This document shows, piece by piece, positions 24,492-36,322 of a stretch of DNA of 64,000 nucleotides. Made by a program: the position numbers and the translations under genes. Position 1 is the first letter of the stretch, and every line of letters starts with the position of its first letter. Source of the DNA: Bimuria novae-zelandiae CBS 107.79 (lineage: Eukaryota; Ascomycota; Dothideomycetes; Pleosporales; Didymosphaeriaceae). The notes beneath the pieces are model-generated. The model ran no database searches and was not told where the DNA came from. It saw only the letters and a list, made by a program, of their open reading frames with translations. Location: positions 179,496 to 243,495 of the forward strand of contig ML976685.1 in NCBI GenBank assembly GCA_010015655.1, written 5' to 3'.

Positions 24492-25284
24492 ATTGGTGGA
24501 GATGCGGCACGTCAAAATTGGGGTGCCTCATTGTAGGGTGGCGCGTTTTTGCGACGCGGCGCACTGACTGCCAAGGCACAGTAACGTGCCCGTGCGCAGT
24601 GTGCCTGGATTCACAGTGTGCCCCGCAGAACACCAACGCGCGTCTTAACACCACAACTCTAACGCGCGATAACTCCACGACTATAGCTCTAATTAATAAA
24701 GTAATTAAGGATCTAAAATTGTAAAATTTAGAAAAATAATTTATATTAAAGGAAGTTGCTAAAAAGTATAGCGTTAGCTAGTTAACTCTAGGGTAGCGAT
24801 AGAGAGGCGTAACAGGGCCTAAGGATGCTAAGCATGCTAGCAGGTAAGCTTTTAACCTATAATAGGAGTTAGGGCTTATATGATATATTACTAAGCTTAA
24901 TAAGTAAGACCTACCTCTTATAAGGAAGATAATTAGGAATTTCTTATTAAAAGTAGCCTATTACCGTGCCGAGACAGTTAGTGCGCAGAGACAGTTAATG
25001 CGCGCCCTAATAATGCAACCCCTTAACTTTAACGCGACGCAACTCTACAAATATAGATCTAATTAACGCTATAATTATAGCTATTAAATCGCTAGAACTA
25101 AGAGAAGATTTTATATATATAGAAATTACGAAAAGATTTAGTGTTATACGCTCTACGTTAATGCGCAGGCACTAACGCGTTACGTAGACGCGTACACTTG
25201 CTAGCAAGAATCGCTAAAACCTTAACTATTAACAAGAGAAGGAGCTCCTATAGTATATATAGCATCTTACTAAGAGAGGTCTAC

Positions 25285-25760
25285 TGTTAAGTCCCTACGG
25301 GTAGCTAGTCCGAAATGGGGTTAAGGTTGGTTCTCTAGTAGGAGCGATGTTAAAACGGGAAAGGGTGTATTAATAGCTCGCGCTTATTAATAGGGTGTTA
25401 GTATTAAAGTAAGGTGCGTTATAATTAAATTAACAAGAGCCTAAGTAAATCCAAATAATAGATTAATAAATAGGTTAAACATAAGGTGGAAGAGTTTATC
25501 CTTATATTTCTATATACTTAGCATGCTTGACTTACTCGCTTCGAGCATGTCGAGCGCAGCCTTGGCTTTCTACATATACTTAACTTGCTTGCTTCGAGCA
25601 TGTCGAGCGCAGCCTTAGCTTTCTGCATATACTCGACTTGCTCGATTTGAGCGCTTTAAGTAGTCACGTGACCTGCCCATTACTGTGCCACTATTGGCTC
25701 CCATAAGACCTTGGCCGTCTTAGAATATTAGCCTAGTAATGCTAAATATAGATCCTAACA
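25285..25760 (-). repeat. LTR of the Gypsy element (3' copy)
   Basis: 476 bp. It contains two full 53-bp tandem units (25523-25575 and 25576-25628) and a partial third. It is more A/T-shifted than the other LTR. Confidence 0.92.
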
Positions 25761-28700
25761 TTATCCCCTCTCTCCGACGATTCGTCCTTAAATTATATAA
25801 CCTATCTTACTAAATAGATAAAGTTTGGTTGCCCCGCTTCTTAGTGCGCTTTATTATAATGTCTTTTACTAAAGCCCGCGCTATCCGTCTTAGCATTAAA
25901 ACTTACTATAATAGTATTATCTGTCCTATCTCTTATAATTATTACTTACTTTCTAGCTCTAAGTGCATTATTATGCCGTCGTCTAATCCTAACGCCTGTC
26001 TAAAGTATTCTAAGTGTATCTATGCGCAAAAGCCTTGCGTAAACTTGTCGTAGGCATTATTAGACAAAACTCGTAATAAGTATAAAAAGAAGGTAGATAC
26101 GGATAAGAAATTATTAGCAAAAGTGTTAATCCAACTTTTACGAAATAAGAAAATATTATAGCAGGCTAAAGAGCGTGCTAAGAAGAAGGCGTAATGCCTT
26201 ATGTCCGAAATAGATACTACTAGAGAGTTGGAAGTAGAGGCTGCGTTAGAGGACTATCCTACCGTGGCGGCCACTGTTAGCTTCTCTCCTCTAATGTGGT
26301 CGACACTAGGGTTATTAGATAATTACTCTGGTATCTTGCCTACAACCGCGAGCGGCTCTTAGGTATATTTCTATAGTATTAGTAGAGTAATTATTTACAG
26401 TTTGCTAAGTTTTTCTTAGGTTTTTATGTGTTCTCGCTGTGTGGGTATCTCTTCTATTTAATAAGATATGTGCGTGGCTAATCCGTATATTATAGTATTT
26501 GTTTAACTTCGAATTCGTTTTCTTCCTCTGGTTAGTAATAGAAGGTGATTTCGACTAGTGTCTCTAGGTTAGCTTGTTCCAATTAGTCTATATAAAATAC
26601 TAGGTATATCTTGGCGTCTGGTGGTAGTTCCAATCTGTAGTTGACTGGTGGTATTTGCTTGGAAATAAAAAATAGTCTAACCTTAACATGATCTAGTTTC
26701 TTGTGTTTCTTCTTTTAAGTTTAAAGATTCTTTATAAGTAAATATGCTTTATCCCCCTTCTTTAGCTGAGGTGCCGTTTTTCGTTTTTAATTTATGTAGG
26801 AAATGGCTTACTGTTAAGCTTTCTTAAGATTCTCTTAGAGTTGTTCGTGCGTCTTTTTTATTTTTTCCGCCAAACTAATGGCTTCTTCCGTTTTGATAGT
26901 CGTAGGAAACGTTTAATTAAAGAGATGTAGATGTCTTTTATAGTTTGCATAGAATAGCGTGTATCCCGTTGCTGTCGATATCTTGTTATTATATGCCAAT
27001 TATGCCATAGGTAATAGGGAAATCTAGTTATTTTTCTGGTTGTTGCAGTAGATGCGTAGGTACGTTTTAATCGTCTGATTCGTACGTTCTGTTTGTCCAT
27101 CCGTCTGTGGATGATAAGCTGTTGATAGCTTCCGTTTTATTCTAATAAGTGCTATAAGCGTTGTCCAGTAATTTAAGGTGAAGAGCTTGTCTTAATCGCT
27201 AATAATTGTCTTTGGTATGCCATGGTGTCGTATAAGGCGGTCTAGGATAAGGAATACGAGTTCTTTAGCTATAGTCGTCTTCTAGCATGGTAGTAGTTCT
27301 ACGTATTTAGTAAATCGACAAACAATTACTAATATAGAATTGTACTTTATTCCTGTTACTGGGTCCTTTAATCTAGGTAGTCCTGTTATAAAGTCCATAG
27401 CGATATCTTCCCATAGTGCTATTAGTATCTAGATTGCTTATATCTCGCTGTACTTAAGATATGTTTCGTGCTTATTTGTTGGCATTCTACGCATTTGCGG
27501 ATATACTAGGTTACTACTTCTTTAATTCCTTTAAAGCTATAATTGCGCTAGATAAGTTCTATTATTTTCTTAATTCCTGGGTGTCCGTACGCAGGGTCGT
27601 CGTGGTATTATTAAATAATCTTAGTCTATTGTTTTACGGGTACCTCTCGTGTTATCACGAGGATTTAATTAAGTTCCGCTGTTAGTCCAAGGGATCCGTC
27701 TTTATTTTGCCATAGAATAGCAGAATAGGTTTTAATCTTATCTTTTACAAGATCGCTACGCCTGCTTAAGGCGTTTGCTCGTTCGTTTTCCTTGCCTAGG
27801 GTGTACACAATCTTGAATTTGTACTACCCTATTGTTTCTAACCATCTCGCTTAACGTGGTGTCAATTCCTTAGTTGTCATAAATTGTAAGAGATTCTTAT
27901 AGTCCGTAAAAATTATAAGATCTAAGTAACTATGTGCGTAGATCCTTTAATGCTTTAATGCTCTAATAATTGCGTATAGTTCTTTGTCGTGTATATTGTA
28001 TCGTGATTCCGCGTCGTTAAGTTTGCATGAGTAGTAGGCGATTAGATACTAATACCTATTCTTTTCTTGCTTTGCACATGCTCCTAGTGCTAAGTTGCTT
28101 ACGTTTGTTTTAATCCTTAGTGGTTTATTGTCTTAGAAGTGCATAAGTACTGGTGGACTAATACATGCTTGCCGTAGTGCCTGGAATGCTTCTTCGCATT
28201 CTGTTGTCTATTTAAAGGGTACGTCCTTCTTAGTAAGGTTCGTGAGCGGTATTATGATCCTTGCGTAATCCTTAATAAATTATCGATTGAATCTACAGAA
28301 TCCTAGGAATTCTTAGATGTTCTTGGCTAATTATGGTCGTGGCTAGTCTTTAATATATTTAATTTTGTCTAGGCTTACCTTAATTCCTTTAGTGTTAATA
28401 ACATGTCTAAGGAATTTAAGTTCTATTTAGAAGAACTTGCACTTTTCTAGTTTAAGTTATAAGTGTAACTTATTAAGTTCCTTAAGTACTATCTTAACAT
28501 GTTCCACGTGGTCGTTTATGTTTTCTGAGTAGATTAAAATGTCGTCTATGTATATAATAACAAAGATGTCGAGGTAGTGTCGTAAGACGTTATTAATAAG
28601 CGCCTAGAATGTAGCTAATGCGTTTGTAAGTCTAAATAGCATAATAGTGTACTTAAATAGTTCGTATCTAGATCTAAATGCTATTTTCTATTCTTTACCT

Positions 28701-31613
28701 TTCTTAATTTATATAAGGTGGTATCTATCGCGTAGGTCAAGTGAGGTAAACATCTTTACTCGTGCTAGCCTGTCTCGTAGTTCTCTAATATTTAGTAACG
28801 GGTATCGGTTCTTAATCGTTATATTATTAAGTTTTTAATAGTCTACGTAGGGTCGCAATTCGCTACTCTTCTTAGGTATAAACATGAATGGGCTTGCTGC
28901 TAGTGACTTTGATAGTTATATGTATCCTTTTGCTAAATTCTTCTTAATGAATTCCTTTTCTTCTTAGAGTTCTTTACCTAATTTTGCGTATAGTAGTCTA
29001 AAGGGTAGCGTCTTCCCTTCTTCCAGATTAATCTTGTAATCCTAGGGTTAGTGCTTAGGTAGGTTTGCTTTTCCTTCCTCTTCTCGAAATAGATAGCTCT
29101 ATTCTATACACTATTTAGGGATTCCGTAGGTTGTGCGTTACTCTCTTTCCTTTACAGGAATTGGCTTGTCCACTGCCTTGCGCTCTGTGACCTAGTGGTT
29201 CCTGCCAGCGTTTGCCAAAGGTGATTCGATCTTAAATCTTATTTGCGAGACTATATTATTAATAGCTCTCTTATCTACTATCAAACTCTGTTAATGCGTA
29301 GGTATTACTTACAATGCATAGTTATAGCGCTTAAAGAATAGCGTTCTCTTTCCCTAGTTAATTATAGGATTATACTTCCTTAACTAGGGTAGTCCTAGTA
29401 TCACATTGTGACTAGCTTCCTTAAGAATGTTAAGGGTAATCGTTTCCCTGTGTCTATAGATCTTAAGTATTATCTTAACCTCGTACTTAATTCGTGGCGT
29501 GCCTGGCATCAGGTGTCTATTTGCGATATAGATAACATAAGTATCCTCTTTCTTACGCTTATAGAGTCCCGCTCTAATAAGTGCCTTTCGAGAAATATAG
29601 CTTTATTAGGCTCCTGAATCCAGCATAGCCTTTATCTATATTCTATTAAGCCGTATTAGTAGCTTAATTAATGCTTAACTATTTGTAGTATTTAATTCCT
29701 TAAAGGCGTCTTCTCGCTTAAGCCTAGGTCTAAAAAAGACACTTCCTTAGTAGATAGCTTAGTAGGCTAAAGATTGCCGTTCTCATCCCGTAGTTGGCAG
29801 TATCGTGCCATTATTCGGGTTGCTTTACCGTAGCTCCTTCCTTCTTGTTAGTCCATGCGCACTAGTTCTCCGTAATAGTCGCTAGGTCTAAATCTAAAGA
29901 GTGCTTTATCCCATTAATGCGTTATATAGTCTAGGTGTAGGCATGTCTGCCAAATCTTTAACATGCATTTATTGTTAATTAATATAGTATAGGTAAGGTT
30001 CTAGGTTTCGCTAAGATATAGGAAGTATTTTACTTCTCTTTTATCCTATAGGTGCGCGTCGCATTCGGCGATTAGGCAATTAAACTATTCCTATCTACAT
30101 TGTTTCTATAGTCGTGGGAAGTATCTATACTATTTAGCGTAAAGATACGTATTGCATGCGTTAGCGGTACAGAATCTCTATCTAAGGATTCCGTGATTAG
30201 GATTTCGGTGGTCTAGGTCGTATATTAGTTTGTAGCTAAGATTCTTAACGGGGTATTTCTTCTTTAGGTCCTAGTGTTTATAACCATGGTCTGCGAATTC
30301 TTATATTACTAAGCTAATTAGTTTAGTGCGTATTACATTTAGCTTAATTACTATAAATCTAAAATCGGTTTCACGCGGTTAATATTAATCTAAGAATTAG
30401 AATATATTATGTCCTTCCTTATCCGTAAGTCTTCTTGCATTTAGATGCGGTGTAGGGGCGCGTTTCTTTAGTTTCTCTTACTTTACCTCTAATCCTTCTT
30501 CTATATCCTTGTATAGCTAAGAGTCGGGCGAGTCCGTTCGCTCCAAGTCCCTATCTTAGTTATTAAGTTATTTAATAGCACTAATAACTTGCTATTCTTT
30601 ATTAGTCGCGTCCGCGTCCTCGACGATTAGTACGTTTAACTATCTAATAACCTTGTTCTTAGATCTGCAGTTCCTAGCTATATAGCCTAGTTTGCTATAC
30701 GTAAAACAAGTGCGTGTCTCGGTCCCCTGTTGTCGTCGGGTTCTATCTAAGATACGTCTTTGGTTAGGCTTCTTGCGATAGCCTAGAGACTTTCCTGTTC
30801 TTTTTCTAATTACATTAATTTGGTTATAGTACTAGATTCCTTCCATCGGCTGAGGTCCGTAGTTATCTTGTCTTAGCCTAGGAGTTTGTTGATTGCGATA
30901 ATTGTCGTGGCTTAAGGGTGGTCTATAGCCTTATCGTCCTAACTAGTTTCATCGTATATCGCGTTTTAGTTCGTACTATTCCTTATTAATCTTAATAGCT
31001 TCCTTTAATAATGCTTTTAGTGTATCTATCTTTACTTCACTACGCAGTAGTTCTTCGCGTAGGTTAGGCTTAAGTCCTTAATAGTATATAGTTATAAGAG
31101 TTGCTTTGTTTTAATAAATTTAATCAGCGTGTCTGCGGAATTTAGAGTTATATTTAGTAGCTAAGCAGACTTGCTTAAGTTGCTAGATAGCTCTTTTAGT
31201 AATAGCCTCCTAATTAGCTACTCTAAAGTACTATTTAACTTTCTTGTAGAACTTGTTGTAGTCTTTTATAATTTTATTAATAGCATCTCCTTCCAAGTTC
31301 TCCTTAGTCAGGTATTAGTTAAGATACGGTCGAATCCATGCAAGGGCTGGTCCTTTTATGTAAAATACTATAAAAATAGTCTTATTAGCTTTATTCTATT
31401 CCTTCTTTGTTCCGTGGAAGTAGAGGTTAAGCTATAGAATCTATAGTTCTATATATTTACAGTCTCCGTAAAAGAGATTAGGTTTGGCGTAAAAGCTTCC
31501 CTTAATATAGGTGATAGTAGCATTATTATTATTATTATCTAAAGTATTCCCTAGAATAACATCTAGTGCATTAGAAAAGGTCTTGTATTCGCTTATATTA
31601 GGGGTGTTTAAGA

Positions 31614-32089
31614 TGTTAAGTCCCTACGGGTAGCTAGTCCGAAATAGGGTTAAGGTTAGTTCTCTAGCAGGAGCAATATTAAAATAAAAAAGGGTGTATT
31701 AATAGCTCGCGCTTATTAATAGGGTATTAGTATTAAAGTAAGGTGCGTTATAATTAAATTAACAAGAGCCTAAGTGAATCTAAACGATAGATTAATAAAC
31801 AGGTTAAATACGAGGTAGAAGAGTCCATCCTTATGTTCCTATATACTTAGCATGCTTGACTTGCTCGCTTCGAGCATGTCAAGCGCAGCCTTGGCTTTCT
31901 GCATATGCTCGACTTGCTCGCTTCGAGCATGTCGAGCGCAGCCTTGGCTTTCTGCATATGCTCAACTTGCTCGATTCGAGCGCTTCGAGCAGTCACGTGA
32001 CCTGCCCATTGCTGTGCCACCATTGGCTCCCATAAGACCTTGGCCGTCTCAGAATGTTAGCCTGGTGATGCTAAATACAGATCCTAACA
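31614..32089 (-). repeat. LTR of the Gypsy element (5' copy)
   Basis: 476 bp, the same length as its partner. The 53-bp units lie at 31852-31904 and 31905-31957, with a partial third unit to about 31991. Each unit holds an inverted motif around CGCTTCGAGCATGTCGAGCG. Confidence 0.92.
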
Positions 32090-35000
32090 TCTACCTCCTA
32101 CACGTTAAATAATACAGAACTTTGTATTAATTATTACTAAAAAAGACGTCTCTATATAATAGGTTAATTATTTTATTAGGCGCCACTGCGACTCCTTAAT
32201 CTTATAATAAATAACTAGACTTAACAGCAATCGCTATAACGCTAATTTAAAAGAAAGATATAAGCTCTACTTTAAGCTTTTTTATAAAAAATATTATAAA
32301 GTATAGCGTAGAGCCTTAGCATATATATAATATAGATAAGAAAGGCTTCCTCCTTAGTATTACTAGTTAATTAAAAAGGATCTTTGATAGGCCTCTGTAT
32401 AAGAGTTACTAAGTTAGGCAGGCTATATAAGATAGTAGTTAGGAGTAAATCTTGCTTATCGCATATATATGCGCTAATAGATCTATTATTAATCTATTAC
32501 TAATTTATTAATCTAACGCCAAGAGCCTATAATTAAGCTAGATAGAGAAAATTAATCCTTAATACTATATAGTCTTTATTACCTTATCCCCCTCTAGCTA
32601 GTTAAATAATAAAATAGGCCTTTAATAGCTTTAACAGGTGTTTAATTACTATATAAGAAAAAAAGCTAAAAAGAATTAATAAGCGTACTAACTTTTAATT
32701 TTTAATAGTTATAGATTTTACGTTACTATAGATTTTATTAACTATTATAACTAGAATAGAATCCTTTTAGCTATATTTCCCCCTTATTCTACGCATACGT
32801 TATAGCCCTTTAACGTATATATTTTTAAATCTCTTTTAGCTGCCTACTTTAACGAGCTTAACGCCTATCTTTATAAAAGCTAAGGACTATTAATAGTTAC
32901 TAAAAGAAACTTCTTTATACTTTTCTAAAAAGTATAGACTGCGTTAGTTACGCCGTAATTAATTATTAAGGCTTTTAAGTATATAGGTATTTCGCCGCCA
33001 GATTCTATACCTATCCTTAAGCAATTTATTAGGGAGCCTTTTTTAGAGGTAAGATTATAAAAGAGCTCTACGTTAGTACTTAGCGCATTAGATTAGCGTA
33101 AAATAAAGTAACTATTACGCTCTACAATTAAAAATATTATAATTAAAAAGTTACGTAAGCTTAGCTAAATAATACACTTAATTTTTATATAAAAGTAACT
33201 CCTAGAGCATAAGGTAAAGGGCCTTTAAGAAACTTTTATAAACTAAAAACAGCGTTAAATAAAAGGTAAGACTCTACCCTTTAAGCAACCTAAGGAGTAG
33301 TATAGAAAAGGTATTTTTTAATTACCTACTTAAGTATAGAGAGCACGCGATTTTTTTTTGCAAAAAAAAGCGTAAAATAAAGAGCTATAGCTCTAAAAAG
33401 CTTAATAATAAAAGATCTGTTTAGCGAGTAAATAGCTTAAAGCTTATTTATTATAAGAGAAGCGTATTATGCAGACGATAGCTAGAGATACGCGCGCTAA
33501 GGAGAGAGCTAATTTAGCTACTAAGTAACGCCTCTATTAATAGGCTTATAAGACTTAATAGCAACCTTAAAAATAGCTTAAATTTACCTAAAAGGGAAGC
33601 TAGAAAGTCTTAAAATTAACTAGTAAAGTTATAAAAAGGAAAAGATCTACACTAGCACCTATAAGCGTTAATATAGCAGTATTTACGCTATTAACGCTAT
33701 TATTACGTAGTAGCTATCTAATTAGAACACTAAGTAAATATCTATAATCTAATTATATAGAGATTATTTATAGCCCTATATAACCTTAACTCTAAAAAAT
33801 CTCGCGATAATAGCTTTTGTGTAGAGCTCTACAGCCTTAAGTTGCTGGCGGCGCGATCATGTTAGGGCGCGCATTGACTGTCTCTGCGCACTGACTGTCT
33901 CGGCACGGTAGTAGCTTAGCAAGAGCTAGGTTACTTACTTTATTAACTAGCACGAGATCTATCTTATCTTAAAATAGACTATTGCTATAAATTATACGCG
34001 CCACCTAGCTAATTCTAAGTTAAAATACTATCTTTACTTTAAGCTACTGCATTAAAAGATTACTAAATATTACCTTAAAGCTTAAGATATATATAATATA
34101 GATAAAAAAGGCTTCTTAATTAGCTTAATAGACAAAAGCAAGAGGATATTTAGTAAGTATTAAAAAAAAAGAGGTTTAAGTATCTTTTTAAAATAAATTA
34201 TATAAATTTCTAATACTTTTAGCCTACTACTATACTAATAGGAGCTTGCTGCCTTTAGCTTTTATCTATATAACTAAAAAACGAGCTATATAATTAAGTT
34301 AGGTAGAGAATATTAAGGCAGGAGAATATAAGGTCTTTATCTTATTATCTTTAATAGGCTAGTTAAATAATAATATAGGCCTAGCTTACCTTAAGCAGGT
34401 GTTTAATTACTATATAAAGTAATAATTAAAAAAATAGTAATTACCTATCCTTAATAGTTATAGATCGTATATTACGATAGAGTTTATTAACTACTATAAT
34501 TATTATAAAATCCTTTTATAGTCCTTTCTTCTTATTTAACTTACACGCTCTAGCTACTTAATATAATACTATTTAAGCTACTTTTTTAAGCCTACTCTAA
34601 TAAGCTTACTAACTATCTATATAAGGCTTAAGGCCTTATTCTAATTAAGAAAGAAAACTTTTTTTTACTTTTTTAAAGCGCCTAGATATCCTCCTTTATA
34701 GAAAGCCTTATATTAAAGGCTTTTAAAGCTACTAGGATTTAGCTAATAAACATTAATATTATCTTTTATAGATTTGCTAGCACGGTAGAAGCTAAGAAAA
34801 GCTTATTATTAAAACTTTTTAATTATAATTAAAGAAAGATAGATTAATTAGTTTAAGCTACTATTACTAATAGTTATTAGTATAAAGAAAGAAAGCTACG
34901 TTCTAGCGTTAACTATCTTTTTATATAGATTAAGCTATTAAAATATAAAAATAAGGGCTTTAAGGAGGCTCTTTACTATAAGTAGAAATATAAAAAGAAA

Positions 35001-35460
35001 GGTAAAACCTTTAACTTTTAATAGTACTAAGAGTATTATAATAACGCTATTTACTAGTCTCCTCGCAAGCTGCGTAAAGCTTAAGCAAAAAATAATAATA
35101 TAAAAGTAAAATAAGATAGAAGAAAATTTTTAAAAAGTATAAGCTAAAAAGTAGCGTAAAGAGGCTTAACTATAGCGTTAAATTAAGCTTAAGAAGAAGC
35201 GTGTAGAAAGATAGAAGCTTAAAAACGTTAGAGAGTAGAAAAAAGCTAAAAAAGTAGCTAAACGCACGCGTAAAGTTGAAGCGTAATACTAAAAAAAATT
35301 TATTTAATAAGCTTAATAATATAAGCGTAAAGCCTTATAAGTAGTCTTATTAAGTAATAAGCATTAAAAACGCGCTAGTACTACTTACGCTAGTATTTAA
35401 GCTAAAAATAAGCTATTTACTACTCTAGCTAAAGTTATATTACGTAGCTATAACGTTAAC

Positions 35461-35907
35461 TGTAACAGGAACAATCGCTCGTCGACACGAGAACCCTTGG
35501 CCAGTCAAGACAGGATTCGAGATCATCCGAAAACCGACACTCATCCGTATCGGACCAATTTCGGATCTATCAGACCGATGGGGAACTACGGATCCGATTC
35601 GGACCTATTTCGGATCCATCAGACTAACGGTTAACCTATGGCAGATATGTGCTAGCTAGCTATCTAAGAAGAGGTGTATTTAGAGGAGCTTAGGGCCTTT
35701 ATAGTTTAGTACTTTTTCTATATCCTTTTGTACTAGGCCTATAGGCACTTAATTTATTTAAGGCTATATTCTTATACACGCACTCCTATATGCCTCTGCT
35801 AGGAGATACGCCAATATCGATCCTTTAAGTGACCTGCGCCAATACATTAACCTCCTATAAAAATATAAATAGTATAAGTTAATCGCAAGCATCTATTTAC
35901 TACAACA
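35461..35907. repeat. Probable solo LTR, ends uncertain
   Basis: A foreign-looking segment begins TGTAACAGGAACAATCG and seems to end CTACAACA. The first 180 bp are GC-rich and hold a direct repeat (TTTCGGATCTATCAGAC and TTTCGGATCCATCAGAC). CTATA occurs on both sides (35448-35452 and 35908-35912), but eight bases separate the left copy from the TG start. Removing about 450 bp brings element F to the expected 2.0 kb, which supports an insertion here. Confidence 0.5.
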
Positions 35908-36024
35908 CTATATTTCTATTAATATTAAGCTATTATATAGCGCTGTATAGCCTTATTTTAAGATTAGGCATGTGGTGTTCTGCGGGGCACACTGTGAATC
36001 CGGGCACACTGCGCATGGGCACGT

Positions 36025-36322
36025 TAAGTCACCCCAGGCTAATCTTTGGGGTTTTTGAGGCCGTGAGAGCTCACACCAAACAGTGTACCGTAAGTCGTCA
36101 GCCATCTATGCTGCCATAGTGGGTGGTGTAGTCGGGCATTAGTCTGTGTGTATAATTAGGAGGGAATATACATTGAGATTGATTCAGTCCGTGGACGGGC
36201 ACATATCACGTAACTAACGCGTCAAGCACGGGCCTCAGGACGCGTTGGTCCTGGTGGGTCGCTCTTCCACCTCCACACCCACTTACTTTACCGTTCAAGA
36301 AGCCATTCCTCTGGTATCGATC
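36025..36322. promoter_or_regulatory. Upstream region of the NSE2 gene
   Basis: About 300 bp of normal-composition DNA lie between the end of element F and the NSE2 start, so this must contain its promoter. No specific site is recognised. Confidence 0.4.

Larger units (their letters stand above)
21577..24576 (-). mobile_element. Element E: pogo-like transposon with two nested solo LTRs and a partly legible transposase
   Basis: The left end TCTTGGCAGTTAGTGCGCCG and the right end (inverse of CCTTGGCAGTCAGTGCGCCG) run into a shared GCAAAAACGCGCCACC. TA precedes the left end. The right end is followed by CA-CAG-TA, where CA is probably a mutated TA. Removing the two solo LTRs leaves about 2.06 kb. 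The right third (23.8-24.6 kb) is hardly RIP-mutated while the left third is heavily mutated. Confidence 0.8.
25285..32089 (-). mobile_element. Full-length Ty3/Gypsy LTR retrotransposon, mutated
   Basis: The element is 6,805 bp with two 476-bp LTRs (TGTTAAG..CCTAACA). A TCTAC target duplication flanks it (25280-25284 and 32090-32094). It is read on the minus strand: a purine-rich tract (GAGAGAGGGGATAA, inverse of 25761-25774) lies beside the left LTR. In order from the right are a gag zinc knuckle relic (about 30670-30710, CFTYSKLGYIARNC), reverse transcriptase with intact YIDD (28541-28552), and an integrase end (about 26870-27120, [14 protein letters not shown] in decayed frames). RIP is milder here than in the DNA transposons around it. 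No intact pol frame remains. Confidence 0.92.
24964..33908 (+). mobile_element. Element G: pogo-like transposon nested in F, carrying the Gypsy element
   Basis: The inverted ends CCGTGCCGAGACAGTTAGTG (24964) and the matching right end at 33908 are flanked by TA (24962-24963 and 33909-33910). The end carries a short internal repeat: GAGACAGT occurs twice. Without the Gypsy element it is about 2.1 kb. The N-terminal helix-turn-helix is visible on the plus strand near 25060-25170 (EITKRFSVIRSTLMRRH). The rest continues right of the Gypsy element in RIP-degraded form. Confidence 0.85.
24584..36024 (+). mobile_element. Element F: pogo-like transposon, outermost host of element G and the Gypsy element
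   Basis: Inverted repeats of about 50 bp (24584-24634 and about 35973-36024, outer end ACGTGCCC, with CAGTGTGCCCCGCAGAACACC further in) differ at about two positions and are flanked by TA (24582-24583 and 36025-36026). The total is 11,441 bp. Without element G and the probable solo LTR at 35461 it is about 2.0 kb. The transposase start reads on the plus strand near 24680-24960 (KEVAKKYSVS, then RRGVTGPKDAKHASR). Confidence 0.85.

Noticed and set aside
31852..32112. Plus-strand open frame in the right Gypsy LTR
   Set aside because: It translates the 53-bp tandem units of the LTR and crosses its end; it is not a gene.
5413..36024. Regular short AT-rich motifs that might suggest a CRISPR array, centromere or telomere
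   Set aside because: There are no evenly spaced identical repeats and no telomeric runs. The pattern is RIP-mutated transposon sequence with identifiable ends.
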